Below, in pieces: positions 1-7,316 of a stretch of 11,880 nt of DNA (positions are counted from its first letter, which is position 1; each line of letters begins with the position of its first letter). A program made the position numbers and the translations under genes. The stretch comes from Pseudomonadota bacterium (lineage in GTDB: Bacteria > Desulfobacterota > Desulfovibrionia > Desulfovibrionales > Desulfovibrionaceae): the NCBI GenBank assembly GCA_023453335.1, contig JAEXTU010000419.1, forward strand, positions 1-11,880, given 5' to 3'. The notes beneath the pieces were generated by a model. It was not told the DNA's origin. It saw nothing but the letters and a program-made list of their open reading frames with translations, and did no database searches.

Positions 1-908
1 GCACGATGGAGGTCAACCCCGAGGACCGGCCCCTGCGCCGGGACGAGCTGCTGGCCCACGCGGCGGACGCGGACGGGGTTGTGGGCCTGCTCACCGACCG
101 GATCGATGCGGAGTTCTTCGCCGCGGCCAAGCGGCTCAAGGGCTACGCCAACTACGCGGTGGGCTTCGACAACATCGACGTGGCCGAGGCCACCCGGCGG
201 CGGCTGCCGGTGTCCAACACCCCGGACGTGCTCACCAACGCCACGGCCGAGCTGGCCTGGACCCTGCTCCTGGCCACCGCCCGGCGGGTGGTGGAAGCGG
301 ACCGGGTCATGCGCTCCGGGACCTGGCCGGGCTGGGGGCCGCTCCAGTTCATCGGCGCGGACGTGACCGGCAAGACGCTGGGCGTGGTCGGCGCGGGCCG
401 CATCGGCGCGGCCATGGCCCGCATGTCCAAGGGGTTCGGCATGCGGGTGCTCTACACCTCGCGCAGCACGTCCAACCCGGAACTGGAAAAGGAACTGGGC
501 GCGCGGCGGGTGGGGTTCGAGGAGCTCTTGGCCGAGTCGGACTTCGTGAGCATCCACGCCCCGCTCAACCCGGCCAGCCGGCACCTGTTCGACGCCGCGG
601 CCTTTGCCAGGATGAAGCGCACCGCCATCCTGGTGAACACCGGCCGGGGGCCGGTGGTCAAGGAGGACGACCTGGTGGCCGCACTCCGGGCTGGGATCAT
701 CGCCGGCGCGGGCCTGGACGTGTACGAGAACGAGCCCAGAATGGCCCCGGGCCTGGCCGAGTGCCCCAACACCGTGCTCCTGCCCCACGTGGGCTCGGCC
801 ACGGTCTCTGCCCGGGAAGGCATGTCCCTGCTGGCAGCCCGAAACCTGCTGGCCATGCTCCGCGGCGAGCGGCCGCCCACCTGCCTGAACCCCGAAGTAT
901 TCGGCTAG
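1..908 (+). CDS. D-isomer 2-hydroxyacid dehydrogenase (D-glycerate dehydrogenase / glyoxylate-hydroxypyruvate reductase type), 5'-truncated
   Basis: The protein reduces 2-keto acids such as hydroxypyruvate or glyoxylate with NAD(P)H in the cytoplasm; the exact substrate is inferred from family resemblance. The frame is open to the left edge (first complete codon at base 3), and about 25 residues forming the first strand of the substrate domain appear to be missing. The Met at base 6 is therefore probably internal. Counting from that Met, the Rossmann motif is G129-A-G131-R-I-G134. The catalytic triad of the family is visible as Arg214 (NTGRG), Glu243 (ENEP) and His261 (LPHVGSAT). After the second Rossmann strand the sequence reads YTSRS with no acidic residue, which in this family often goes with NADPH rather than NADH preference (inference). 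It ends with TAG just before the terminator, converges on galE, and has no evident link to the glycan operon. Class assignment is firm; precise substrate is not. Confidence 0.9.
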   Translation, partial: TMEVNPEDRPLRRDELLAHAADADGVVGLLTDRIDAEFFAAAKRLKGYANYAVGFDNIDVAEATRRRLPVSNTPDVLTNATAELAWTLLLATARRVVEADRVMRSGTWPGWGPLQFIGADVTGKTLGVVGAGRIGAAMARMSKGFGMRVLYTSRSTSNPELEKELGARRVGFEELLAESDFVSIHAPLNPASRHLFDAAAFARMKRTAILVNTGRGPVVKEDDLVAALRAGIIAGAGLDVYENEPRMAPGLAECPNTVLLPHVGSATVSAREGMSLLAARNLLAMLRGERPPTCLNPEVFG

Positions 909-916
909 CGAATACG

Positions 917-966
917 AAAAAGAACGCGCCGCGCTGCAGTCGATGCGGCGCGGCGCGTGTGTTTTT
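917..966. terminator. Bidirectional intrinsic terminator between convergent genes
   Basis: Two perfectly complementary 11-nt arms lie at 924-934 and 948-958. The stem can extend inward by one G-U and three Watson-Crick pairs (935-938 with 944-947), leaving a 5-nt loop at 939-943. On the + strand the stem is followed by a T-run at 962-966. On the - strand, the A-run at 917-921 reads as a U-tract just after the stem. It sits 15 nt past the dehydrogenase stop and 19 nt past the galE stop, so it can terminate both transcripts. Confidence 0.88.
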
Positions 967-977
967 CCAGTCGCGGG

Positions 978-1955
978 CTAGGCGTGCTTCTTCACGTGCC
1001 AGCGCCAGGCCGTGTCCACGATGCTTTCGATGTCCGAGCAGGCCGGCTTCCAATCCAGGGTCGCATAGGCCCGGGAGGCATCGGCGTACAGGGCGTGGGG
1101 GTCGCCCTCCCGGCGCGCGCCGTACTTGACCGGCACGGGCCGGCCCGAAACCTTCTCCACTGCCTGGATGACCTCAGCCACGGACAGGCCATGCCCGGTG
1201 CCCAGGTTCAGGAACATGCTGTCCCCGCCCGCCTCCAGCCGCCGGATGGCGGCCACGTGCGCCGCGGCCAGGTCGTCCACGTGGATGTAGTCGCGGATGC
1301 AGGTGCCGTCCGGGGTGTCGTAGTCCGTGCCGAAGACCTCGATGTGGCTGCGCTTGCCCAGGGCCGCGTAGCAGACCAGCGGGATGAGGTGGGTCTCGGG
1401 GTCGTGGTCCTCGCCCACCCGCCCTTCCGGGTCCGCGCCCGCGGCGTTGAAATAGCGCAGGGAGGCGAAGCGCAGCCCGTAGGCGTGGTCGTAGTCGCGC
1501 AGGATCTGCTCCATCATGAGCTTGGACCAGCCGTAGGGGTTGATGGGCGACTGCCGGGTGTCCTCGGTGAGGGGCAGGCGCTCCGGCGTCCCGTAGGTGG
1601 CGCAGGTGGAGGAGAACACCACGTTGCGGCATTCGTGGTGGCGCATGGCCGAGAGCAGGGACAGGGTGCCGGCCACGTTGTTGCGGTAGTACTTCTCCGG
1701 GTCCTGCACCGATTCGCCCACGTAGGCGAAGGCTGCGAAGTGCATGACCGCCACGGGCTTGTGGGCCTTGAACACCCCGTCCAGGAACTCCCGGTCGCGG
1801 ATGTCGCCCTTGAGCAAGGGCCCCCACTGCACGGCCCACTCGTGGCCGTAGACCAGGTTGTCGACCGCCACCGGCTCGTAGCCGGCGGCCTTCAGCGCCT
1901 TGCAGGCATGGGAGCCGATGTAGCCGGCCCCTCCGGTGACCAGAACCGTGGGCAT
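978..1955 (-). CDS. galE: UDP-glucose 4-epimerase
   Basis: A cytoplasmic extended short-chain dehydrogenase/reductase that interconverts UDP-Glc and UDP-Gal, and possibly UDP-GlcNAc and UDP-GalNAc, through a 4-keto intermediate on bound NAD. At 325 residues it is near the usual length (about 330-340). The N-terminal NAD motif is GGAGYIG (residues 8-14). The catalytic site is the Ser/Thr cluster SST at 115-117 with Tyr141 and Lys145 in YGWSK. RYFNAAGA (167-174) and RDYIHVDDLA (221-230) are standard GalE signatures. Alignment by eye of the REGD segment puts Leu289 where E. coli GalE has the bulky gatekeeper Tyr299; a smaller residue there is associated with acceptance of N-acetylated sugars, so a dual role is possible. 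The ATG follows the upstream hydrolase stop by one base and has a strong Shine-Dalgarno. It is the last gene of the run and would feed the glycan pathway with precursor. Confidence 0.96.
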   Translation of the reverse strand: MPTVLVTGGAGYIGSHACKALKAAGYEPVAVDNLVYGHEWAVQWGPLLKGDIRDREFLDGVFKAHKPVAVMHFAAFAYVGESVQDPEKYYRNNVAGTLSLLSAMRHHECRNVVFSSTCATYGTPERLPLTEDTRQSPINPYGWSKLMMEQILRDYDHAYGLRFASLRYFNAAGADPEGRVGEDHDPETHLIPLVCYAALGKRSHIEVFGTDYDTPDGTCIRDYIHVDDLAAAHVAAIRRLEAGGDSMFLNLGTGHGLSVAEVIQAVEKVSGRPVPVKYGARREGDPHALYADASRAYATLDWKPACSDIESIVDTAWRWHVKKHA

Positions 1956-1956
1956 C

Positions 1957-3888
1957 TCAATCCTCCAGCCGAAGTTGCGTGTCCGGGATGGGCCCGTCGG
2001 GTCCGTAGGGGTCCCGGGCCGGTCCCGGAACGGTCATGCGTTTCTCGCGGAAAAAACCCCGCACGTCCAGGCCCAGCTTGACCGCCTGCCCGGCCTGCAG
2101 CGCGGGCACGCCCAGGGCCGCGGCCGGGATGAAGGCCGCCAGGGCGATGTGGGGCAGGGGCGCGGCCAGTTGCTGCACCAGGATGGACGTGGTGGCCGCG
2201 GGCAGCTGCCCGGGGTGCAGGGCGAACACCCGGGGGGTGAGTTCCCAGACATTGGCCCAGCGGGTACTGTTGGTGGGGGTCAGGGCGATGCTGAACTCGT
2301 GGCGGCCCCGGCCCGCGTCCAGGGCCAGGTCCATGCGGTAGGCCTCGGACAGGGGGAACTCGCCCTTGTACGCCAGGAACGAGGGCTCCAGGTGGTTCTG
2401 GGCCAGGTGCAGGAGGTAGATGCCGCTGGGCGACCAGGCCAGGTGCACGTCGCCGAAGGGCGCATAGGGCTTCTCCACGGCCCAGCCCCGCAGCCGGGTG
2501 CGGGCCTTGTCCCAGTCGGTGATGGCGGCGTCGCCCAGGCGCTGGTCCCTGGCGCGGTGGATGGTCGTGCTGGGAGCGGAGTCCGCGGGCCTGGCCTCGG
2601 CGTGGATGTCCTCCAGGTCCGGGTTGAGCGCGGCGAACATGGCCCCCAGTTCGGCATAGGGCGCGTTGTGGCGGTCGATGATCCCGAAGTCGTAGTCCTC
2701 GCCGTCGGCCCGGCCGCCCAGGGGCTCGTCGTAGAGTTGGAACCAGTGGGTCCCCACCACGCCCGGCAGGGCCGCGAAATTGCGCAGCGCGGCCTCGGCG
2801 GTCTTCACCCGGGCGGCCTGGTCAGGCACGGTGAGCAGGTGGCCGTTGTTGGTGTTGCCGCTGCGGTTCTGCGCCCCGGCGCAGAACCACTCGGACACCA
2901 GCACCGGCCGGCCCTTGCCCAGGGCGTCCAGGGCCTCGAAATACCAGGGCGCGACCCAGCCGTCCGGGGCGTCCACGTTGTAGTTGGTGGAGATCACGTC
3001 CACCCAGTCGCGCATGCCGAGCACCGCGTCCTGGTTGAAGTACAGGGGCAGGCGGTCGCCCAGGACCAGGACCCCCGGCCGGACGGCCTTCACCGCGTCG
3101 TGCACCAGGCGGTAATAGGTGGCGGCCATGCGCCGGGTGAAGAGGTTCACCACCGCCATGCCCCGACCGCCGGGCCGCAGGCGCAGCGAGGCCCCGGCAT
3201 GCTCCAGGTCCGCGAAGGAGTGCGCCTTGTCCGGGACGAAGTCCGCGAGCAGCCGCTTCCAGGAGCCGCCGTACCAGGTGCGCAACAGGTCCAGGAGCCG
3301 CTGCTTGGCCCCGTTGTCCAGGGGCCGGGCCAGGTACCAGCGGAAGAGCTGGGAGTTCCACCAGCCCGCCTCGTTGTCGGTGAAGACGCCCAGCAGCCTG
3401 TCGTCCCCGGCGTAGGGGGCCAAGAGCTCCCGCGCCTTGGCCGCGGCCCGCTCCGAGGCGTCAGGGGCATAGGGGTCGAACCAGTGCAACTGGGCCAGGC
3501 GGCCCAACTCCAGGTCCGGGGCCAGGGCCAGGCTGAAGTCCTTGGCCGGATCGGACCAGGCCCCCCGGGTGTTGAAGCCCCAGCCCGCCAGCTTCTGGTC
3601 CACGTCCTGCCGCCAGGCCTGGGCCGAGGCGTAGTGGTTGGCCCAGTAGAACCCGGCCCCGGTGCTCAGGAGGGTGCCGTTGCGGGTGGCGTCGTCGGGC
3701 TTGAACCCGGCCACGATGTTCACGCCCTTGGAATAAAACCGCTTGCCGCCCGGGGTGTGCAGCCAGGCCACCCCGTCCTCCCGGGCCACGGTCCAGGCCC
3801 CGGCCGCGGCCGCCGGAACCGCGCCGGCCAGCAGGGCCAGGGCGCAGAGTACCCAGGCGCAAAGGGGCGTCCGGCCTGGCCTAGGCAA
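1957..3888 (-). CDS. Secreted agarase-like (GH50-like, clan GH-A) glycoside hydrolase with C-terminal CBM9/DOMON-like domain
   Basis: A predicted periplasmic or secreted glycanase of 643 residues. A signal peptide is visible: basic start, hydrophobic core around residues 10-24 and an Ala-rich cleavage region near 26-30. The TIM barrel spans about 35-425. GVFTDNEAGW carries the likely acid/base Glu173, and VLVSEWF the likely nucleophile Glu333. Near the barrel end, GTHWFQLYDEP followed by GRADGEDYDFGIID (379-405) closely resembles the GH50 beta-agarase signature. Residues about 445-615 look like a beta-sandwich of CBM9/DOMON type (WSPSGIYLLHL around 485-495). The start is TTG, 8 nt inside the upstream glycosyltransferase gene, with AAGGAA 7 nt upstream; no later start would keep the signal peptide. 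A hydrolase in a synthesis operon could trim, cyclise or clear the exported polymer. True substrate is unknown; agarose itself is unlikely to be implied. Confidence 0.83.
   Translation of the reverse strand: MPRPGRTPLCAWVLCALALLAGAVPAAAAGAWTVAREDGVAWLHTPGGKRFYSKGVNIVAGFKPDDATRNGTLLSTGAGFYWANHYASAQAWRQDVDQKLAGWGFNTRGAWSDPAKDFSLALAPDLELGRLAQLHWFDPYAPDASERAAAKARELLAPYAGDDRLLGVFTDNEAGWWNSQLFRWYLARPLDNGAKQRLLDLLRTWYGGSWKRLLADFVPDKAHSFADLEHAGASLRLRPGGRGMAVVNLFTRRMAATYYRLVHDAVKAVRPGVLVLGDRLPLYFNQDAVLGMRDWVDVISTNYNVDAPDGWVAPWYFEALDALGKGRPVLVSEWFCAGAQNRSGNTNNGHLLTVPDQAARVKTAEAALRNFAALPGVVGTHWFQLYDEPLGGRADGEDYDFGIIDRHNAPYAELGAMFAALNPDLEDIHAEARPADSAPSTTIHRARDQRLGDAAITDWDKARTRLRGWAVEKPYAPFGDVHLAWSPSGIYLLHLAQNHLEPSFLAYKGEFPLSEAYRMDLALDAGRGRHEFSIALTPTNSTRWANVWELTPRVFALHPGQLPAATTSILVQQLAAPLPHIALAAFIPAAALGVPALQAGQAVKLGLDVRGFFREKRMTVPGPARDPYGPDGPIPDTQLRLED
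1961..1966 (-). promoter_or_regulatory. Shine-Dalgarno of galE inside the upstream coding end
   Basis: GGAGGA on the - strand lies 5 nt before the galE ATG (1955-1953), within the last codons of the hydrolase gene. With only one base between the TGA (1959-1957) and this ATG, it supports both the chosen start and translational coupling. Confidence 0.8.
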
Positions 3889-5053
3889 GGCCTATTTCCT
3901 TGAGCATGCCGGGCAGGACCTTGTCCGAATCGAAGTACTCCGCGGCGATGCGCCGGGCCGCGGCCCGGTGCCGGGGATAGTCGGCCTCCACGGCCGCCAC
4001 CGCGGCCAGGATGTCGTCCTCGGTGCGCCAGGAGAAGAGCCCCTCGCCCACCGGCAGGTAGACGTCGAACCCGGTGTCCTGGTTGAGCACCGGTCGGCCC
4101 GCGGCCAGGTAGCAGGCCGCGCGGTCCGAGAACCAGCCGCTGCGGATGCGGATGTTCAGGTCCTTGGCCACGGTGAACTCGCCGCGCGAGGCCCGGATCA
4201 TGTCCCGGTACTCCAGATAGTCCAGGGAGGTATCCAGGGCGTCGCTGATGACCCAGCCGTGCGACTGGTAGTCCGCCACCTCGGCGGGCTGCATGTTGGA
4301 GTACGACAGCTCGAAGTCCACGCCCGCCGGGGCCTTGCGGGGCAGGTCCAGGATCTTTTCGTACTCCAGGCTCTTGCGCCAGGAATAGGTCTCCCCGGCC
4401 AGGCGCACCTCGCGGTCCCGGGTGTCCCAGGAGCCGATGGTGGTGTAGCGGGCGCCCGGAGTGTCCAGGGGCGTCCACTGGTCCAGCACCACCGGCGGCA
4501 GGATAGGCTTCCAGTCGATATCCAGGAGGGGCACCGGGGTGCGGCCCGCGGGCAGGTTGTAGCCGAAGGTGAAATGGGCGTCGTGGGCCAGGTAGTAGGC
4601 GTAATCCGCGGGCACCTGGGCGCCCTTGACCATGGTCCACACCGGGTCGGTGTCGATGAACACCTTGCAGCGCGCCGGCATGTAGCTCTCGCGCAGGGGC
4701 ATGATGCCGGAGATGTTCAGGAACATGTCGCAGGAGGCGCACCAGGCGGCCACCTCCGACTCGCTGGCCCCGAAGCTGCGCCGCTCCAGGCCAGAGCGGT
4801 AGGACCAGGGGATGTGCAGCCCCAGGTGAGCGAAGAAACTCGCGAGCACCTGCCGGCCATACTCGGAGTCGGCGCCGAAGTCGCGGGTCTGGGGATTGAA
4901 GGGGTAGGTCCAGTCCCCGGCGTCCTCCAGGAAGAACAGCTCGTGCCCCAGGCGCTGGAGCCCGAGCAACCAGTGGCCCAGCATCCAGGCCATGCCGCCC
5001 ATGGGAAAGCCCACCAGATAGCCGGAAACCACGATTTTCAGAGGCCGGGCCAT
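3881..5053 (-). CDS. Glycosyltransferase-like protein, paralogue of the gene at 6135-7316
   Basis: A 390-residue soluble protein, probably cytoplasmic, without signal peptide or clear membrane helices. I cannot assign it to a numbered family; the N-terminal G-rich strand (VVSGYLVGFPMGG, 8-20) and C-terminal region look like a GT-B glycosyltransferase of the CgeB/GT1-like type. Landmarks are RLGHELFFLEDAGDWTY (34-50), FLNIS (111-115), DTDP (134-137), SGWFSDRAACYLAAGRP (305-321), QDTGF (325-329) and GEGLF (336-340). Nearly all recur in the other paralogue, and the C-terminal 100 residues are about half identical by eye. The ATG is 8 nt after the deacetylase stop with only a weak purine stretch upstream, so coupling is likely; the longer open frame extending upstream from here is the deacetylase gene read out of frame. 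Likely role: sugar transfer during assembly of the operon's glycan (inference). Confidence 0.78.
   Translation of the reverse strand: MARPLKIVVSGYLVGFPMGGMAWMLGHWLLGLQRLGHELFFLEDAGDWTYPFNPQTRDFGADSEYGRQVLASFFAHLGLHIPWSYRSGLERRSFGASESEVAAWCASCDMFLNISGIMPLRESYMPARCKVFIDTDPVWTMVKGAQVPADYAYYLAHDAHFTFGYNLPAGRTPVPLLDIDWKPILPPVVLDQWTPLDTPGARYTTIGSWDTRDREVRLAGETYSWRKSLEYEKILDLPRKAPAGVDFELSYSNMQPAEVADYQSHGWVISDALDTSLDYLEYRDMIRASRGEFTVAKDLNIRIRSGWFSDRAACYLAAGRPVLNQDTGFDVYLPVGEGLFSWRTEDDILAAVAAVEADYPRHRAAARRIAAEYFDSDKVLPGMLKEIGLA
3896..3901 (-). promoter_or_regulatory. Shine-Dalgarno that decides the TTG start of the agarase-like gene
   Basis: AAGGAA on the - strand lies 7 nt ahead of TTG (3888-3886). 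The TTG opens 8 nt before the end of the upstream gene (TAG at 3883-3881) and immediately precedes an N-terminal signal peptide, making it the best start despite the rare codon. Confidence 0.65.
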
Positions 5054-5061
5054 GGGAATTC

Positions 5062-6111
5062 TCACTGTTTGGCGGTTTTCAGGTTGGCGCGCAGCCGGGC
5101 CACGCCCTCGCGGATGGTCACCACCGGCACGCCGTTGGTCTTGAGCCACGCGGCGAACTTCTCCAGCTCCAGGGCGGACCAGGGCTCCCAGCCCAGGCCC
5201 GAGCCCACGTCGTGCATGCACAGCACCAGCCAGTCGTTGGGGCTCTTGAGCTTGTCCTGCACGAGCTTGATGAGTTCGTCGGCCTTCTGGCCGTTGTGCA
5301 CCACGGTCCGGATGATGTGGTGGGGATGCAGGCCGTGGTTGACCCCATCCCCCTCGTAGCCCGCGGCCACCTGGTCGTAGTACTTCCTGCCCAGGGCCAG
5401 CACGTCGTCGTTCAGGTAGTTGTAGGGCACCACGTAGGTGGTAACGTCGAAGCCCAGGCCACGCAGCCGGCGGCGGGACAGGTCCATCTCCCGCTCGTAG
5501 GAACAGACCCGCAGGGGCGGCCGCCCTTCCCGGTCGGCCCCCGCCGGGGTGTCGCGGTACTCGCCGAACACCTGGTCCAGCAGGGCAAAGCCCAGGGCGT
5601 CCGCCACCTCCCGCAGGGGATTGACGTGCAGCTCCCCGGTGATCCGGTCGAAATAGTAGGAGCCGGGCTGGTTGGCCGATTCGTCCAGCTTGGCGGTCAT
5701 CTCCAACTCGGTGTCGCCCTCCATGACGCAGGCCACCTGGGGGAGCCAGTAGTAGGCTTGGATCATGCCCGGCGCGGCCCCGTCGTCCCGCCAGGCGGTC
5801 ATGACCTCCTGGGAATAGAAGGCCGGGATGTCGGTGATGCGGCGGTGGGAGTACCCGTGCGAGGCGACCTCCCAGCCGGCGTCCTGGAGCTCCCGGACCT
5901 CGTCCTCCCGCATGTAGTCGTCGTTGTCCGACTCCATCTGCTCCACGATGATGGCGGTCACCCCGGGCAGGCCCAGCTTGCGCAGCACCGGGAAGGTGTA
6001 CTCGTACACCCCCCGCAGCCCGTCGTCGAAGCTCAAGGTGACCATGCCCGCGGCCCCGGCCGGCCGCAGCGCGGCCAGGACCAGGAAGAGCGCGAGAAGC
6101 ACGACCCGCAT
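5062..6111 (-). CDS. Secreted CE4-type polysaccharide deacetylase (NodB-homology)
   Basis: A 349-residue predicted periplasmic/secreted enzyme removing N- or O-acetyl groups from a glycan with a bound divalent metal. A short signal peptide (residues 1-20, likely cut after AGA) precedes the catalytic domain. CE4 motif 1 is LSFDDG with Asp29 (base) and Asp30 (metal). Motif 2 is ASHGYSH with metal ligands His85 and His89. Motif 5 is LVLCMHDVG with His300. Motif 3 appears as VVPYNY (227-232), without the usual arginine. About 100 residues (95-200) between motifs 2 and 3 are more than the core NodB fold needs. The ATG has a near-perfect Shine-Dalgarno 6 nt upstream. Flanked by the two paralogous glycosyltransferase-like genes, it suggests that the exported product carries acetyl groups, plausibly acetamido sugars. 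Fold assignment is strong; substrate unknown. Confidence 0.88.
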   Translation of the reverse strand: MRVVLLALFLVLAALRPAGAAGMVTLSFDDGLRGVYEYTFPVLRKLGLPGVTAIIVEQMESDNDDYMREDEVRELQDAGWEVASHGYSHRRITDIPAFYSQEVMTAWRDDGAAPGMIQAYYWLPQVACVMEGDTELEMTAKLDESANQPGSYYFDRITGELHVNPLREVADALGFALLDQVFGEYRDTPAGADREGRPPLRVCSYEREMDLSRRRLRGLGFDVTTYVVPYNYLNDDVLALGRKYYDQVAAGYEGDGVNHGLHPHHIIRTVVHNGQKADELIKLVQDKLKSPNDWLVLCMHDVGSGLGWEPWSALELEKFAAWLKTNGVPVVTIREGVARLRANLKTAKQ

Positions 6112-6117
6112 GACGCG

Positions 6118-6124
6118 TCCTCCT
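6118..6124 (-). promoter_or_regulatory. Strong Shine-Dalgarno of the deacetylase gene
   Basis: AGGAGGA on the - strand lies 6 nt before the ATG at 6111-6109, in the 23-nt gap after the upstream gene. It is the strongest ribosome binding site in the run, fixes the deacetylase start, and implies independent, efficient initiation at this gene. Confidence 0.85.
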
Positions 6125-6134
6125 AACATGCCGG

Positions 6135-7316
6135 CTACAGGCCGGCTTCGGCCAGCATCCGGCCGAGCACCTTGGCCGAGTCGAATTCCGCCTCGGCAAT
6201 GCGGCGGGCGGCCCGGGCGTGGCGCGGCCAGTCCGAGCGCACCGCATCCAGGCCGGCCAGGGCCCCGGCCTCGTCCGCAAAGGTAAGCACGCCCTCGCCG
6301 GTGGCAATGAACTCGGAAAACCCGGTGTCCTGGACCACCACCGGCCGGCCCAGGGCAAGGTAGCACGCACTGCGGCAGGAGAACCAGCCCGAATGCGAGG
6401 CCACGTAGGCGTTCTTGGCCGTGGAGAACTCGCCCAGGCCGCTCTGCAGGTAGTCGCGGTAGATGAAGGGGTCGCGGGACACGGACCAGCCGTCCACCAC
6501 GCGCCAGCCCTGAGCCTCGAGTTCCTCCTTGGGCGGCTCCCCGCCGCCGATGGCCAGCTCCAGGGCCGCCGAGGTCTTGCGGGGCAGGCCCATGAGCTTC
6601 TTGAACTCGTAGTCCTTGCCCCCGTACTGCACCCCGGCCACCAGGGGGCCGCGCTCCGCGGGCTGCCAGCTCATGACCGTGCTGAACACCTGCCGCTGCG
6701 GGGGCCGGGAGGGGTCGAAGCAGTCCAGGACGATGGGCTGCCGGGTGGGCCGCCAGTCGAAGACCCCGCTGGGCACCAGGCAGCCGGGCTTGCCGATGTT
6801 CTCCCCGAAGCTGAAGAAGATGTCGTGCTTGCGCAGCTGGTTGATGCTCCAGGTGGTGGGCTCGTCCAGGGTGCCGTCCTCGTAGGGCGGCACGTGCTCC
6901 TGGGTGTAGAGCGGGTCCGAGTCCAGCAGCGCCTTGACCGGGATGCCCAGGTACTCCTCGCGCATCTGGCAGTTGCAGGAGATGTTCAGGAAGAAGTCGG
7001 CGCGCTTGATCACATCGTCCAGGGCCGCGGCGTCCAGGCCCCAGAAGGTGTTGTTGGCGTCGCGCACGCAGAAGCGGTCGGCCAGCTCGGGGTCCACCGC
7101 GGCCAACTGGCGGGTGAGCCACTCCACGTTGCGCGAGGCGTCGCCGGTGAAGGTGCGGGCATCGTTGTCATAGGTCCACTTGCCCGAGTCCTCCAGGTAG
7201 TAGCAGTCGTGCCCCAGCCGCAAAAAACCCAGGAGGTACTGCACGTAGTCCCAGAACACCCCGCCCACCGGATAGGTGCAGCACAGCCCGGTGACGATGA
7301 TGGTGCGCCGCTTCAT
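6135..7316 (-). CDS. Glycosyltransferase-like protein, paralogue of the gene at 3881-5053
   Basis: A 393-residue soluble protein with no signal peptide. As with its paralogue, the exact family is not recognised; the fold is probably GT-B. N-terminal strand IIVTGLCCTYPVGGVFW (6-22) is followed by RLGHDCYYLEDSGKWTY (33-49), FLNIS (109-113), DSDP (132-135), SGWFSCRSACYLALGRP (309-325), QDTGF (329-333), GEGVL (340-344) and a tail motif EFDSAKVL (377-384). These line up one for one with the other paralogue, so the two arose by duplication and then diverged in the middle region (about 140-280), where acceptor or donor choice may differ. It has several extra cysteines (12, 13, 83, 114, 116, 179, 199, 314, 318). 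Its ATG overlaps the ABC transporter stop as ATGA (7316-7313), a classic coupling arrangement, with only a weak Shine-Dalgarno. Glycosyl transfer is inferred from fold, motifs and context. Confidence 0.78.
   Translation of the reverse strand: MKRRTIIVTGLCCTYPVGGVFWDYVQYLLGFLRLGHDCYYLEDSGKWTYDNDARTFTGDASRNVEWLTRQLAAVDPELADRFCVRDANNTFWGLDAAALDDVIKRADFFLNISCNCQMREEYLGIPVKALLDSDPLYTQEHVPPYEDGTLDEPTTWSINQLRKHDIFFSFGENIGKPGCLVPSGVFDWRPTRQPIVLDCFDPSRPPQRQVFSTVMSWQPAERGPLVAGVQYGGKDYEFKKLMGLPRKTSAALELAIGGGEPPKEELEAQGWRVVDGWSVSRDPFIYRDYLQSGLGEFSTAKNAYVASHSGWFSCRSACYLALGRPVVVQDTGFSEFIATGEGVLTFADEAGALAGLDAVRSDWPRHARAARRIAEAEFDSAKVLGRMLAEAGL

Noticed and set aside
957..2081. 374-codon open frame on the + strand opposite galE
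   Set aside because: It lies antisense to an unmistakable galE, overlaps the terminator, and has biased composition with no domain signature.
1936..3903. 655-codon open frame on the + strand opposite the agarase-like gene
   Set aside because: It is antisense to a gene with signal peptide, catalytic motifs and good domain logic. Its translation is dominated by Gly, Val, Arg, Gln and Pro with no recognisable motif, as expected from mirrored codons in GC-rich DNA.
3743..5359. 538-codon open frame on the + strand across three - strand genes
   Set aside because: It crosses the junctions of the hydrolase, glycosyltransferase-like and deacetylase genes, which all show real motifs; its low-complexity Gly/Val/His/Gln translation is a shadow.
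5062..7122. Deacetylase as a 686-residue fusion, using the full open frame upstream
   Set aside because: The upstream part is the glycosyltransferase gene (6135-7316) read out of frame. The strong Shine-Dalgarno and signal peptide at 6111 define the real start.
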